From positions 2,059,001 to 2,123,000 of the forward strand of contig NZ_CP043627.1 in NCBI RefSeq assembly GCF_016804325.1: a stretch of 64,000 nucleotides of DNA, in the 5' to 3' direction. The position numbers and the translations under genes are program-made. The notes below the pieces were generated by a model. That model worked only from the letters and a program-made list of their open reading frames with translations, was not told the origin of the DNA and did no database searches. Below are positions 48,961-58,523 of the stretch, one piece after another; position 1 is the stretch's first letter; each line of letters opens with the position of its first letter. Source of the DNA: Methylobacterium aquaticum (GTDB lineage Bacteria > Pseudomonadota > Alphaproteobacteria > Rhizobiales > Beijerinckiaceae).

Positions 48961-49299
48961 CGGGCCGCTCGATTGATAATCCAAGGACGCGGGGAAATTT
49001 TACATCCCACCCGCGACCTCATCCTGAGAGCCTGTTCGAGCAGGGTTTTCTACCAAAGACTTGAGGCAGACGGGATCATCCTACCCTCTAACCTCATCCT
49101 GAGGTGTTAGCCGATTGAAAATCGGCTGACCTCGAAGGAGGGCTCCAGGGATCGCCGAGGCTTCTGGAGGCCTCCTTCGAGGTCAGTCCATCGTTGATGG
49201 ACTGACACCTCAGGATGAGGTGGAAGGGTAGGATGTCGCCTATCATTTCTGATGGGATAGGCGACCTTGCGCAAGCATGCCCCCGAAGCGCACTCCCCC
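48961..49299. other. Intergenic region carrying a nested palindromic element
   Basis: 339 bases between the methyltransferase and VOC protein genes, which are convergent. Apart from the palindromic element at 49077-49235 there is a truncated related piece near 49018-49027 (ctcatcctga). No ORF is supported. Confidence 0.6.
49077..49235. repeat. 159-bp nested palindromic element
   Basis: Outer arms: 49077-49106 and 49206-49235 are inverted repeats of 30 bases with three mismatches, each containing CCTCATCCTGAGGTG or its complement. Inside lie TGACCTCGAAGGAGG at 49128-49142 against CCTCCTTCGAGGTCA at 49171-49185 (perfect), and two small hairpins (ccgattgaaaatcgg and gtccatcgttgatggac). No coding capacity. 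It is organised like the 27.4-kb element but unrelated in sequence. Confidence 0.8.
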
Positions 49300-49779
49300 T
49301 CACTCCCGGGCCGCCGCCCGCTCCAGCGCCGCCACGTCGATCCGGACCATGCCTTGCATCGCCGCAAACACCCGGGCGGCGACGGCAGGGTCCGGGTCGG
49401 CGAGCAGGCGCGGCAGGATTTCCGGCACGATCTGCCAGGGCACGCCCCAGCGGTCGCGCAGCCAGCCGCACTGGATCTCGCTGCCGCCCCCCGCGAGCAG
49501 CCCGTCCCACAGGCGGTCGACCGCGTCCTGGTCCGGGCAGGCGACGGCGATCGAGGCGGCGGTGCCGTACTCGGCCGTCATGCCGCCGTTCAGGGCCTGG
49601 AAGCTCTGCCCGCCGAGGGTGAAGCTCACCAGGATCGCGGCGCCGGGCTCGCCCCCGGGCCAGGGGCCCGGGGCACGCAGGATCGACCCGATCCGCGAGC
49701 CCGGGACGAGGGACACGTAGGTCGCCACCGCCTCCTCGGCGTCGCGCGCGAACCATAAGCACGTGCTGACATGGGCCAT
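49300..49779 (-). CDS. VOC-superfamily protein (PhnB/3-demethylubiquinone-methyltransferase-like)
   Basis: 159-residue protein of the vicinal-oxygen-chelate fold. MAHVSTCLWFARDAEEAVAT, SFTLGGQSFQALNGGMTAEY and CGWLRDRWGVPWQIVPEILP are hallmarks of the PhnB-like group. The ATG at 49779 is 14 bases after the upstream AHSA1 gene stop, so both are in one operon. No enzymatic activity is assigned. Confidence 0.87.
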   Translation of the reverse strand: MAHVSTCLWFARDAEEAVATYVSLVPGSRIGSILRAPGPWPGGEPGAAILVSFTLGGQSFQALNGGMTAEYGTAASIAVACPDQDAVDRLWDGLLAGGGSEIQCGWLRDRWGVPWQIVPEILPRLLADPDPAVAARVFAAMQGMVRIDVAALERAAARE

Positions 49780-49793
49780 GGTCGTGTCTCCCG

Positions 49794-50258
49794 TCACAGC
49801 CGGGCGGCGAGATCGGCGAGCTGGTCGGCGCAGCGGCCCCAGCCATCGTGAAAACCCATCGCCTCGTGGGCGGCGCGATCCTCCGCACTCCAGTGCCGGG
49901 CGAGCGCGGTGTAGCGCGTGCCCCCGCCCTCGGGCGCGAAGGTGACGATGCCGGTGAAGAACGGTTTCGCCGCCGGCTCCCAGGCTTTCGTATAGGCGTC
50001 GGTGAAGACGATGCGGGCATTCTCGACCAGTTCGAGATAGACGCCGCTGCTGGCGAACTCGCTGCCGTCCGGGCCCCGCATGACGATGCGGGTCGTGCCG
50101 CCGGGGAAAAGCTCCGTCTCGGCCGCCGCGACCGTGAAGGGTTTGGGGGCGAACCACTGCCTGATCAGGTCCGGCTCGGTCCAGGCGCGGTAGAGCGCGG
50201 CTGCCGGGGCGGGGATCAGGCGGGTGAGGACGAGGTCGCGTCCGGTCGGATCGGTCAT
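49794..50258 (-). CDS. SRPBCC/AHSA1-family protein
   Basis: 154-residue START-like domain protein. [40 protein letters not shown] and [20 protein letters not shown] are typical of AHSA1-type proteins, which bind small hydrophobic ligands or act as Hsp90 co-factors in eukaryotes. Bacterial members often sit next to VOC proteins and ECF sigma factors, as here. Confidence 0.88.
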   Translation of the reverse strand: MTDPTGRDLVLTRLIPAPAAALYRAWTEPDLIRQWFAPKPFTVAAAETELFPGGTTRIVMRGPDGSEFASSGVYLELVENARIVFTDAYTKAWEPAAKPFFTGIVTFAPEGGGTRYTALARHWSAEDRAAHEAMGFHDGWGRCADQLADLAARL

Positions 50259-50315
50259 GGGGCGCTCGCTGGCGAGAGGGCAGGGGACCGGCCGTGGCCG
50301 GTCCCATCGGCGGCG

Positions 50316-50753
50316 TCAGCTGTTCTGCTGGTTCTTTTGCTGATTCATGGCCCAGACCACCCCGAAGGGGTCGCGCAGCTGGCCGTAGCGGTCGCCCCAG
50401 AACATCTCGGCCGGCGGCATCATCGCGGTGGCGCCGGCCTCGACGGCGCGGGCGTAGCGGGCGTCGATATCCTCGACCATCAGGGTCAGGGTGAAGCTCT
50501 GGGGCGGCTGAAGCGGGTGGCCGTGCTCCGGGTAGGCGTCGCTCAGCATCAGCGAGGAGCCGTTGACGTGGAGATGGACGTGGCAGGTCCGTCCCTGCTC
50601 GTCCGCCGGCAGGGCGGCGACCATCTCGGCGCCGAAGGCGCGGGTGTAGAACTCGGCCGCCTTCAGGGCGCCATCCACCGTCAGGTAGGTGACGAGGCCG
50701 CCCTTCACCGGGGCGGTCGCGTCGGACGGGTGGTTGGAGGTGTCGTCGCTCAT
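50316..50753 (-). CDS. VOC-superfamily protein (glyoxalase/bleomycin-resistance-like)
   Basis: 145-residue protein of the PhnB-like VOC group. GGLVTYLTVDGALKAAEFYT, FGAEMVAALP, HVHLHVNGSSLMLSDAYPEH and MFWGDRYGQLRDPFGVVWAM are characteristic. It ends with a Gln/Asn-rich tail. Located 102 bases after the sigma factor gene and 57 before the AHSA1 gene. Confidence 0.88.
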   Translation of the reverse strand: MSDDTSNHPSDATAPVKGGLVTYLTVDGALKAAEFYTRAFGAEMVAALPADEQGRTCHVHLHVNGSSLMLSDAYPEHGHPLQPPQSFTLTLMVEDIDARYARAVEAGATAMMPPAEMFWGDRYGQLRDPFGVVWAMNQQKNQQNS

Positions 50754-50855
50754 CGGGTCCTCTCCTCGGATGGGCCGGTCATCGATACGGCCTCGCTGGC
50801 AAGGACGGGCGGCGGCGCCGATCCCCGACAGCCCGGCTCGGATTTTTTCGCGATG

Positions 50856-52115
50856 TCAGGAATCGTCGCCGGTGAGCCGGTCGAGATGCCGGCGGATATG
50901 GGCGGCTTCCGCCGGGGTGCCGGCGAGGGCGATCGCCCGGCCCATCGCCTCCCGTGCCTGCGCATTCCGGCCGAGCTGCATCAGCAGGGCGCCGCGCAGG
51001 CCGTGAAAATGGAAGTAGCCCTGGAGCGCCCCGGCCAGGGGCTCGACCAGCGCGAGCCCGGCCGCCGGGCCGGCGACCTTGGCGGTGGCGACGGCGCGGT
51101 TGAGGGTCACGACCGGCGAGGGCTGCATCCGTTCCAGCGCCGCGTAGAGCGCGTCGATCCCGGCCCAGTCGGTCTCGTGGGGGTGCGCGGCGCGGGCATG
51201 CAGGGCGGCGATGGCCGCCTGGACCTGGTAGGGACCGGGCGTGACGTGGCGCATCGCCTTGTCGACCAGCGCCAGCCCCTCGGCGATCATCGCCTGGCGC
51301 CAGAGCCCGCGATCCTGATCCTCCAGCAGGACGATCTCGCCGTCGGCGTCGAAGCGGGCCGGCGAGCGGGCATGCTGGAGCAGCATCAGGGCCAGCAACC
51401 CCATCACCTCCGGGTCGGTGGGAAACAGCCGCAGGAGCAGGCGGCCGAGGCGGATCGCCTCGTCGCACAGCGCGGCGCGCTCCGAGCCGGTCGCGCCCGA
51501 GTAGCCGGCATTGAAGACGAGGTAGAGCATCGCCGCGACGGCAGAGAGACGCTCCGCCCGCTCGGCCGGCCCCGGCGCCCCGTACGGCACCGGGCTCTTG
51601 GCGATGCGGGCCTTGGCGCGGGTGAGCCGCTGCTCCATCGCGACGTCCGAGACCAGGAAGGCCCGGGCGATCTTCGCGAGGGGAAGCCCCGACACGACGC
51701 GCAGCGCCAGCGCGACCTGCTGCGTCGCCGGCAGGTCCGGATGGCAGCAGATGAACAGCAGTCGCAGGATATCGTCCCGGTAGGCCTGCCCGTCGATCGC
51801 CTCGGCCATCGGCGTCTCGGCGTCGTCGAGATCGGACAGGACCTCGTCCGCCGGCAGCGGCGCCTGGCGGGCGCGGCGGCGCGTGCCGTCGAGGGCGGCG
51901 TTGCGCCCGACCAGGATCAGCCAGGCCGCCACGTCCCGCGGCGGGCCGGTGCGGGGCCAGGTGCGCAGGGCCCGCAGGCTGGCCTCCTGGAAGGCCTCCT
52001 CGGCGGTGTCGAGATCGCGAAACACCCGCAGCAGGGCCGAGACCACCCGCGGCCGCGCCGCCGCGAGGGCGGCGGCGAGCCAGGCGGCGTCGGGCGAGGC
52101 CTCGCTCACCGTCAC
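50856..52115 (-). CDS. ECF42-type RNA polymerase sigma factor with C-terminal extension
   Basis: 419-residue extracytoplasmic-function sigma factor. Region 2 (about 15-80) includes FRDLDTAEEAFQEASLRALR. Region 4 (about 120-175) includes TQQVALALRVVSGLPLAKIA and MEQRLTRAKARI. A C-terminal extension of about 230 residues (LSAVAAMLYLVFNAGYSGAT onward, with helical repeats near ALERMQPSPVVTLNRAVATA) is the hallmark of the ECF42 group. Known ECF42 factors pair with a DGPF protein instead of a classical anti-sigma factor; that partner gene overlaps its start by four bases. Confidence 0.9.
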   Translation of the reverse strand: MTVSEASPDAAWLAAALAAARPRVVSALLRVFRDLDTAEEAFQEASLRALRTWPRTGPPRDVAAWLILVGRNAALDGTRRRARQAPLPADEVLSDLDDAETPMAEAIDGQAYRDDILRLLFICCHPDLPATQQVALALRVVSGLPLAKIARAFLVSDVAMEQRLTRAKARIAKSPVPYGAPGPAERAERLSAVAAMLYLVFNAGYSGATGSERAALCDEAIRLGRLLLRLFPTDPEVMGLLALMLLQHARSPARFDADGEIVLLEDQDRGLWRQAMIAEGLALVDKAMRHVTPGPYQVQAAIAALHARAAHPHETDWAGIDALYAALERMQPSPVVTLNRAVATAKVAGPAAGLALVEPLAGALQGYFHFHGLRGALLMQLGRNAQAREAMGRAIALAGTPAEAAHIRRHLDRLTGDDS

Positions 52116-52504
52116 GCCCGCCGGGGATCGGGCGAGGGGGCCCGGGGATCGGGATTGTAGAGCAGGACCGGGCGCAGCTCGTAGGCGCCGCCGGGATTGG
52201 CGCTCGCGAGGTCGCGGGCGATCTCCAACGCCTCGTCGAGGTCGGCGACGTCGACGACGTAGAAGCCGAGCAACTGCTCCTTGGTCTCGGCGAAGGGCCC
52301 GTCGATCACCAAGGGCGGCTCGCTCGCCTTGCGGAGCGTCGTGGCGGCGGTGGTCGGCAGGAGCCGCAAGGACGGGCCGAGCTGGCCCCGGCGCTCCAGC
52401 CGCCCGTGGACCTCGCCGAGCCGCTGCATCACCGCGTCATCCTCCGCCGCGCTCCAGGCGGCGACGACGTCCTCGTCCTTGTAGCACAGGATGGCGTAGA
52501 GCAT
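52112..52504 (-). CDS. YCII-related DGPF-domain protein
   Basis: 130-residue protein. The start MLYAILCYKDEDVVAAWSAA and the motif DGPFAETKEQLLGFYVVDV identify the DGPF/YCII family, the usual neighbours of ECF42 sigma factors. Its stop overlaps the sigma factor start, which suggests coupled expression and possibly a regulatory interaction. Confidence 0.9.
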   Translation of the reverse strand: MLYAILCYKDEDVVAAWSAAEDDAVMQRLGEVHGRLERRGQLGPSLRLLPTTAATTLRKASEPPLVIDGPFAETKEQLLGFYVVDVADLDEALEIARDLASANPGGAYELRPVLLYNPDPRAPSPDPRRA

Positions 52505-52601
52505 GGCCGGTCCTCCCTCGACCCAGGACGCGCGACGCGTCCCGGATCCCACGAGGATCGCCCGGAAGTCTCGATTTGCGAACCGCCCGGCCTGGCGCCC
52601 G

Positions 52602-53921
52602 TCAGCGACGGGCGCCCTCGGCGGCCTCCACCATCGCCTTGGCGGCGGCCTCGAAGGCCTGGAAGGCCGGGATCGCGCTGCCCCAGTCGCCACGCCCCAA
52701 CGCCTCGGCCATGGCCGCGGCGTGGCGATGCGCCTCGGCGCCGGCCGCGACGAGCCGCGCGGTGGCGGGATCGGCCGGGTCGAGGCCGAGATCCGCCGCG
52801 GCGTCGCGGAAGGGCGGCACGGCCGCGGAAACCTGCCCGATCCCGACCAGGGCCGCCGCGAGGCGGCGCTTCCACATCCCCATATCCGCGGGCAGGCGCA
52901 CCAGGGCGTAGGACGGCAGGCCGCGGACGGCACCGGCCTTGAGGGCCTCCTGCGCCGCGGTCTCGGCCCGCACCAGGATCGTCATCAGCCCGGTGATCTC
53001 GGTGCTGGTCTTCTCAGCCTTGCCGGCGACCTGCTGCACGCTCGAGGAAATCTCGGCGGTCGCCGCATCCTGCTGGCCCAGCACCTCGGCGAGCGCCCGG
53101 ATCCCTTCCGCCGAGCGGGCCACGGCCTGACCCTCCTGCGCCACCCGGGCCTCGACCCGGGCGACCGCGGCGGTGCCGCCCGCCACGGCCTGCCGGCTCT
53201 CGGCGACGGCGGCCTGGATCGCCGCGAGTTCCTGGAGGAGCACCGCCAGGCGGCCGCGGATCTGCTCGGTGGCCCGGGCGGTCTGGCCGGAGAGCTGCTT
53301 GACCTCGGCGGCCACGACCGCGAAGCCGCGCCCGGCCTCGCCGGCCCGGGCCGCCTCGATCGTCGCGTTCAGCGCCAGGAGGTTGGTCTGGCTCGAGATC
53401 GCCTCGATCGTGCCGGCCATCTCCTGGATCTGCAGGGCGGCGCCCTCGAAGCCGGTCAGGCGCTGCTCGATCTGCCCGGCATGGGTCTCGATCGCCGCCA
53501 TGGTGCGGCTCGCCTCGCGCATGTCGGCCGCGCAGGCCGCGATCCCGCCGGTCGCCTGCTCGGCGACGTCGGCGCTGGCCTGCGAGCGGCCGGCGAGTTC
53601 CCGGGTCGAGGCCGCGACCTCCTCGACCGCCGCCGCCATGGCGCGGGTCTGCCCGGCGATCTCCCCGGCGTCGTGCGTCATCCAGCCCAGCACCGTGGCG
53701 GCCTCCGAGGCCTCCGCGGCGACGCGGGCGGTGTTGGCGAGATCCGTGGCGGCGGTGCCCCGCATCTGCTCGACCAGGCGCCCGAGGGCGGCGGCCAACC
53801 GGCCGCTTCCCAGCTCGGCACCGGCCGTCCCCGCCCGCTCGACCAATCCGGCGAGACGTGTCTCGACCATCTCGGGAGTCTCGACGGGGGCTGGCGCGGC
53901 GGCTTTGCGGGAGCGGAACAT
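52602..53921 (-). CDS. Soluble (cytoplasmic) methyl-accepting chemotaxis-like protein
   Basis: 439-residue receptor without membrane segments. An N-terminal helical region (about 15-150) precedes the signalling domain, whose tip reads [20 protein letters not shown] and [20 protein letters not shown]. The last about 110 residues contain [15 protein letters not shown] and [19 protein letters not shown]. That spacing recalls the CZB zinc-binding domain, but the expected first His and Cys are missing, so it is at most a degenerate CZB. The ATG at 53921 gives [20 protein letters not shown]; the open frame further upstream is low in GC and not convincing. Confidence 0.88.
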   Translation of the reverse strand: MFRSRKAAAPAPVETPEMVETRLAGLVERAGTAGAELGSGRLAAALGRLVEQMRGTAATDLANTARVAAEASEAATVLGWMTHDAGEIAGQTRAMAAAVEEVAASTRELAGRSQASADVAEQATGGIAACAADMREASRTMAAIETHAGQIEQRLTGFEGAALQIQEMAGTIEAISSQTNLLALNATIEAARAGEAGRGFAVVAAEVKQLSGQTARATEQIRGRLAVLLQELAAIQAAVAESRQAVAGGTAAVARVEARVAQEGQAVARSAEGIRALAEVLGQQDAATAEISSSVQQVAGKAEKTSTEITGLMTILVRAETAAQEALKAGAVRGLPSYALVRLPADMGMWKRRLAAALVGIGQVSAAVPPFRDAAADLGLDPADPATARLVAAGAEAHRHAAAMAEALGRGDWGSAIPAFQAFEAAAKAMVEAAEGARR

Positions 53922-54271
53922 GGGAGATATCCAGGGTGTCACCCTGCGATCTCTCGCCGAAGCCCGTATCATTTCCGTTAACGCCCGCTCCCGACTATGG
54001 ATTAGCGTGTTATTTGACCTCGGGTAATATTTTACGCGGAGTGGTGTTGCGACGTTCGTATACAGGGGCGGCGCTGTTCTTACATATGATGGTTGTAAGG
54101 CCTCCCATCGCCGCATTGTATAAAATGCCGCGCCGATCTGCCATCCGGTCCAGGCCCGCCGTCGTCGAAGATCCCTGTCACAACGGCATGGGCCGCGCTC
54201 CCTGCGGAGCGCGGCCCATGCCGTTCATCAGTAAATGAGGGGGACGAGCCGCCGGCTCGCCCCGGGATCGG
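53922..54271. other. AT-richer intergenic region between the soluble receptor and rne
   Basis: 350 bases, clearly richer in A and T than the flanks around 53.97-54.14 kb, probably the promoter region of the soluble receptor gene. It also contains the strong hairpin 54183-54224 behind rne. I do not see a convincing promoter consensus or a gene. Confidence 0.55.
54183..54224 (-). terminator. Perfect 19-bp hairpin downstream of rne
   Basis: 54183-54201 is exactly complementary to 54206-54224 around a CTGC loop, 48 bases past the rne stop. The T-tract is minimal (ccgtt), so it may be a Rho-assisted terminator, a 3'-end stabiliser or a dispersed palindrome. Confidence 0.6.
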
Positions 54272-57200
54272 TCACTCGCCGCCGATCGCCGCCTTGGTGC
54301 GGGACCACCAGCCGGCCCGCTTCGGACGGTCCGGATCGGGCGGGGTGAGCACGACCGCCACCGGCTCGGGCTCGGGCTCCGGCGCGGGGGCCGGGGCTTC
54401 GGCGGCGGGCTCGGGGGCCTGGGCGGCGTGCGAGCCGTGGACGGGCTCGAACTCGCCGACCGGGGCGGGCGCCTCGATCGCCTCGGCGGTCAGGGCCTCG
54501 CGCTCGACCGCAGGAAGATCCGGGCCGCGACCGGATGGCCGACCGCCTCGGGCGCCGGGCCGGCGATCTCGTCGAGGGCGACGATCTCCTCGGCGAGGGA
54601 ATCCTGCACCAGGCTGGCGCCGGTCTCACCCGGCTCGGCCCCGGCCACGACCTCGTCGCCGATCGTGCCGGCGCTCTCCTCGAAGCGGTCGCGCCCGCGG
54701 CCGCCGCGGCGTCCGCGCCGGCGGCGCCGGCTCAGGGCCTCCTCGCGGCTCTCGCGCTCGGGCGCCGCGCCGTCCTCGGTGATCGGGATCGACACGGCCT
54801 GGGAACCTTGCTCGGAACCCGGCTCCGCACCCGTCTCGGCCGAAGCCCGGACCGGCTCGTCGCCGGCCTCGTCGGCCTCGTGACCCTCGGCCTCGCCGCG
54901 CTCGCCCCGGCCGCGCCGGCGCCGACGGCGGCGGCGGCGCTTGCCCCCGCCCTCGTCCTCGCCGGCCGCACCCTCGGCGGTCTCCGCCTCGGTATCGCCC
55001 TCGGCCTCGGCCTCCACTTCGGCCTCGCCTTCCGCCTCGGCCTCCTCGACGATCTCCTCGTCCTCGTCATCCTCCTCCAGCGGGGGCGGCAGCACCGCCT
55101 CGGCCCGGATGCTGGTGACGGGGCGCGGCTCGACCCGCTGGGCGATGTCGCCGCGCTCGAGGTGGAAGGCCGAGGTGGCGGCCAGCCGCTCGTCGGCCGC
55201 GATGATGATCGCGACGCCGAACCGCGCCTCGAGCTCGTGCAGGTGGGCCCGCTTCTGGTTGAGGATGTAGAGCGCCACCTCGGTCCGGGTGCGCAGGATC
55301 AGGTTGTGGCTGTTCGACTTGATCAGCGCTTCCTCGATCGCCCGCAGGATCAGCAGGGCCACCGAGGCGGTCGCCCGCACGAAGCCCGAGCCGCCGCAAT
55401 GCGGGCAGGGCACCGACGAGGATTCGAGCACGCCGGTGCGAATGCGCTGGCGTGACATCTCGAGCAGGCCGAAGGGCGAGATCCGACCGACCTGGATGCG
55501 GGCGCGGTCGTTCTTCAGGCACTCGTTCAGCTTCTTCTCGACGGCGCGGTTGTTCCGCTTCTCCTCCATGTCGATGAAGTCGATGACGATCAGGCCGGCG
55601 AGGTCGCGCAGGCGCAGCTGGCGCGCCACCTCCTCGGCGGCCTCCAGGTTCGTCTTGAACGCGGTGTCCTCGATGTCGTGCTCGCGGGTGGCTCTCCCGG
55701 AGTTCACGTCGATCGAGACCAGCGCCTCGGTCGGGTTGATGACGAGGTAGCCGCCCGAGCGCAGGGAGACGTGGCTGGAGAACATCGCGTCGAGCTGCTG
55801 CTCGACCCCGAAGCGGGCGAAGACCGGCGTCGGGTCGCGGTAGGGCTTCACCACCTTCGACTGCGTCGGCATCAGCATCCGCATGAAGTCCTTGGCCTCG
55901 CGGTAGGCGTCCTCGCCCGCGACCAGAACCTCGTCGATGTCCTTGTTGTAGAGGTCGCGGATGGCGCGCTTGATCAGCGAGCCCTCCTCGTAGACGAGCG
56001 CCGGCGCGGCGGAGGTCAGGGTGAGCTCGCGCACGCTCTCCCACAGCCGCATCAGGTACTCGAAGTCGCGCTTGATCTCCGGCTTGGTGCGCGAGGCACC
56101 GGCCGTGCGCAGGATGACGCCCATCCCCTCGGGCACCTCGAGGTCGGTGGCGATCTCCTTCAGGCGCTTGCGGTCGGCCGCGCTGGTGATCTTGCGCGAG
56201 ATGCCGCCGCCCCGGCCGGTATTGGGCATCAGCACCGAGTAGCGGCCGGCCAGCGACAGGTAGGTGGTCAGCGCCGCGCCCTTGGTGCCGCGCTCCTCCT
56301 TGACGACCTGGACCAGGATGACCTGCCGGCGCTTGATCACCTCCTGGATCTTGTAGTGCCGGCGCGGGGTGCGGGGGCGCTCGGGATCTCGGCCAGCGCG
56401 TCGCCGCGGCCGCCGACCTGCTCGACGACGGCTTCCTCGTGGTCCTCGTCCTCGTCGTCCTCGTCGTCTTCCCCGTCCTCGTCCTCGTCATCCTCGTGGT
56501 CGTCGTCCTCGTCCGAATCGTCGTCCTCGTCCTCGTCGGACTCGTCCGCATCCTCGTCGGCTTCGATCTCGGCCCGGATCTCCGCCTCTTCGGCGTCGAT
56601 CGGCTGCGAGGCGGCGACGGGCTGGGGCAGGACGGCGTCGTCGGCGGGCGACAGGGCCTCGGCCGGCTCGCTCGCGGCGGGGGCGGCCTCGGTCATCTCC
56701 GCGACGGGGGCGGGCTCCGCCGACACGGCGGCGACGATCGCCGCCGGGATCTCGGATCCGGCCTCGCCCGGCACCGGGGCGGCCTCGGCGGCGGGCGCCT
56801 GCGGGGTCGCCGCGTCGTCAGCCGAGCCGGCATGAGCCGCATTGTCCTGCGCGACCGCATCGCCGGCCGGGGCCTCGGCGTGATCCTGCGCCGCGACGGA
56901 CGACCCGTGCGACACGGTCTCGCCGGCCGGAGCGGTCTCCTGCGCCGGATGCTCGCCCCCTCGGTCCGGACATCCTCCTGCCGCGGAGCCTCGTGAGCCG
57001 GGTTCTCCTGCGCCGAATTCTCCTGCGCCGAATTCTCTTGCGCATGGACGTCCTGCGCCGGAGCGTCCTGCGATGACGTCTCCTGGGCGAACGTCTCCTG
57101 CGCCAGGGTCTCCCGGGGATGGGCGTCCTGCCAGTCGGTCGCCTCGGCGCGGGTCTCCTGGACGGCGCTCTCCTGGGTCGCGCTCTCCGGGCAGCGCCCT

Positions 57201-57663
57201 CCTGCCCGTCCTGGACGGGGGCGCTCACCACGGCGTCGGCCGGGCGCGACGAAGCCTCGGCCCGGCGGCCGCGGCGGCGGCGGCGGCGCGGCTGGTCGCT
57301 GCGCTCGGACCGCTCTCCGCGCTCGGACCTCTCGCTGCGCTCCTGGCGCTCGGGACGCTCCTCGTGCTCGCGCTCGGCCCGCGCCTCCTCCTCGAGGAGC
57401 GCCATCCGGTCGGCGATCGGGATCTGGTAATAGTCGGGATGGATCTCGCTGAAGGCGAGGAAGCCGTGGCGGTTGCCCCCGTACTCGACGAAGGCGGCCT
57501 GCAGCGACGGCTCGACCCGCGTGACCTTGGCGAGATAGATGTTGCCCCGCAGCTGGCGGCGGCTAGCGGATTCGAAGTCGAATTCCTCGACCTTCGAACC
57601 CTTGACCGTCACCACCCGGGTCTCTTCCGGGTGGGCGGCATCGATGAGCATCTTGTTGGCCAT
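54272..57663 (-). CDS. rne: Ribonuclease E, reading frame broken four times
   Basis: About 1131-residue RNase E, the main endonuclease of mRNA decay and rRNA processing. Start MANKMLIDAAHPEETRVVTV at 57663. The S1 domain begins RQLRGNIYLAKVTRVEPSLQ and is split by an insertion of about 340 residues with Arg-rich, AQE-type repeat and Asp/Glu tracts, resuming HYKIQEVIKRRQVILVQVVK. The catalytic core has LVINPTEALVSIDVNSGRAT and IVIDFIDMEEKRNNR with the DNase I-like acidic residues, and the Zn-link CPHCGGSG. The C-terminus has Arg-rich [12 protein letters not shown] and ends RAGWWSRTKAAIGGE. One missing base each near 57187-57191, 56956-56960, 56383-56385 and 54505-54525 explains all frame changes. 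Confidence 0.92.
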
Positions 57664-58523
57664 GACGAACTTTCGGCATGGCGACCGACGGCAGCGCCGC
57701 TGGACGGGGGCATCCGGGAACGGACCGTGAGGAGGAAATCCTCGGGGATCCTGGCCGGGCGCGGGAGGACGAGCCTCCGTAATCCGGTGCCGCCCCGGGC
57801 GCGGAAACCTGCGCCGGGAGGGCTCTCCCGTGCCGTGCCCGGTCGGGCGCGGCGGATGATGTCGTGCGGGGTGTGCCGTCAATCGCCGCTGCGCGCATCC
57901 ACGCGCGCGAGGGGTTGACGATGGCCGGGGGCAGGGAGCGCGGACGGGCGCGACGCCGGACGCGTGCGCCGGGGACGGCAGCTTCGAGATCCGAGGCTGT
58001 GCGTCCGCGCATTCTCCCACCGACCTTTCGAATCGAGGCGCCGGGACGCTGAGGTCCGGCCGCCGGTAAACACGGGCGACGACGTTCACGAACGCCGTCG
58101 CGGATCGAAAGACACCTGCCCGGCTCGCGAGATCGTCGGACGATCCGCCGGCGGCCGGCCAGCGCCGAAGCCGCTTCAGGAGCGTCCGGGCGAGCCCGAG
58201 GTCCGCGGCGAAAAGCCGGCGGCAACGGGCAGGGGTCACCATCATTACAGAGTGTCCGGCGGAATTTGCAAGCATCTTCACGGGGCTCGGGCCCGATGGC
58301 CCGTCATTCCCTGTGACCGACGCGGCGACGACCGCGTCCCGCCCTGTGACCGACGCGGCGACGACCGCGTCCCGCCCTGTGACCCGCGCGGCGACGACCG
58401 CGTCCCGCCCTGTGTACCCCCGCGGCCACAGCCGCTCGCCGGTGATCCGGAGGCCTTTGCGATGCGTTAACCATGGCGCGGTTATCGCGTAACCGGGATG
58501 CCGCCTGAGGTCGCCGCGAGACC
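57664..58523. other. Long rne leader and divergent promoter region
   Basis: 860 bases between the divergent rne and amiC starts with no supported gene. A long leader is usual for rne, whose mRNA is autoregulated by RNase E cleavage in its 5' UTR in other bacteria. The region contains a 33-bp tandem repeat (58311-58409) and, nearer amiC, an AT-richer stretch with gcgttaacc and gcgtaaccgg. An open frame crosses it on the minus strand but its composition looks like an out-of-frame translation. Confidence 0.6.
58311..58425. repeat. 33-bp tandem repeat, three copies plus a partial
   Basis: Copies start at 58311, 58344 and 58377 (each begins CTGTGACC and ends CGCGTCCCGCC); the first two are identical and the third has two substitutions. 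A partial fourth begins at 58410. The unit is a multiple of three, so the minus-strand frame stays open through it, but there is no evidence of translation. Confidence 0.9.

Noticed and set aside
53922..54116. N-terminal extension of the soluble chemoreceptor to 54116
   Set aside because: The extension is AT-richer than the gene, has no receptor-like features, and the ATG at 53921 gives a sensible start.
58311..58425. CRISPR array
   Set aside because: The 33-bp units abut directly with no unique spacers, and no cas genes are nearby.
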